From Enterobacter sp. 10-1 (lineage in GTDB: Bacteria > Pseudomonadota > Gammaproteobacteria > Enterobacterales > Enterobacteriaceae), in the NCBI GenBank assembly GCA_002270295.1, contig NISF01000004.1:386924-450923 (forward strand): 64,000 bases of DNA. Direction: 5' to 3'. The position numbers and the translations under genes were made by a program. This document shows positions 63,919 through 64,000 of the stretch, one piece after another (the first letter of the stretch is position 1; the number at the start of each line of letters is the position of its first letter). The notes below the pieces were generated by a model. It made no database searches. It was not told the origin of the DNA and was given only the letters and a program-made list of their open reading frames with translations.

Positions 63919-64000
63919 TTACTTACGGTATTTAGTAGCCTGGTTGTCCAGACGCTGGTTAGCGCGTGCTGCGTCATCTTTAGCAGCCTGAACGTCGGAA
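63919..64000 (-). CDS. lpp: Major outer-membrane (Braun) lipoprotein Lpp, 3' end
   Basis: Partial: only the last 26 codons are in the window; the 5' end lies beyond base 64000. They encode a coiled-coil segment (AAKDDAARANQRLDN) and the terminal ATKYRK, whose last Lys is linked to peptidoglycan DAP. It matches E. coli Lpp apart from Gln for Met near the end. Confidence 0.97.
   Translation of the reverse strand, partial: SDVQAAKDDAARANQRLDNQATKYRK

Overview
The window is a stretch of enterobacterial core chromosome. Nearly every gene has an obvious E. coli K-12/Salmonella counterpart, and gene order follows E. coli over long blocks. The presence and absence of accessory genes suggests Klebsiella/Raoultella or a close relative. 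I infer this from recognised protein families and synteny; no search was run.

Layout. (1) 1-21.3 kb corresponds to the E. coli tyrT-to-tonB segment: tRNA-Tyr, purU, ychJ, rssA, rssB, galU, hns, tdk, adhE, ychE, oppABCDF, a Kv-like channel gene, yciU, clsA, yciY, yciI, tonB. kch is missing from its usual place between yciY and yciI. (2) At about 21.3 kb the order jumps to a second E. coli segment: yniA, ydiZ, pfkB, ydiY, then the translation block thrS-infC-rpmI-rplT-pheM-pheS-pheT-ihfA. (3) 33-39 kb holds btuC, a MetQ/NlpA-like lipoprotein on the other strand, btuE, btuD, nlpC, a 523-base structured intergenic region where ydiV sits in E. coli, selO and hemP. (4) 39.5-44.2 kb holds aroH, ppsR and ppsA. 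(5) 44.5-48.5 kb is an accessory pair, a GPH-family sugar symporter and a GH3 glycosidase, ending against the sRNA gene rprA. (6) 48.5-53.5 kb holds ydiK, ydiJ and menI. (7) 53.5-57.1 kb is the least conserved part: small stress or envelope genes, an isocitrate-lyase/PEP-mutase-type enzyme and two long stretches without recognisable genes. (8) 57.2-64 kb holds sufABCDSE, ldtE and the 3' end of lpp.

Shared themes. Iron: tonB, hemP and suf each have a Fur-box-like palindrome. Central carbon: adhE, pfkB and the ppsA/ppsR pair; ppsA has a good Cra site. Translation: the thrS leader, the AUU start of infC and the pheM attenuator are the classic autoregulated elements. Envelope stress: rprA with an RcsB-like box, clsA, the YeaQ-type membrane protein, ldtE and lpp.

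I found no CRISPR array, prophage, complete insertion sequence, integron, toxin-antitoxin pair or defence system. No convincing undescribed system is visible. The best leads are the structured region between nlpC and selO, predicted antisense transcription over rprA from the GH3 operon, the channel with a C-terminal zinc ribbon beside opp, and the unassigned DNA on both sides of the PEP-mutase-type gene.
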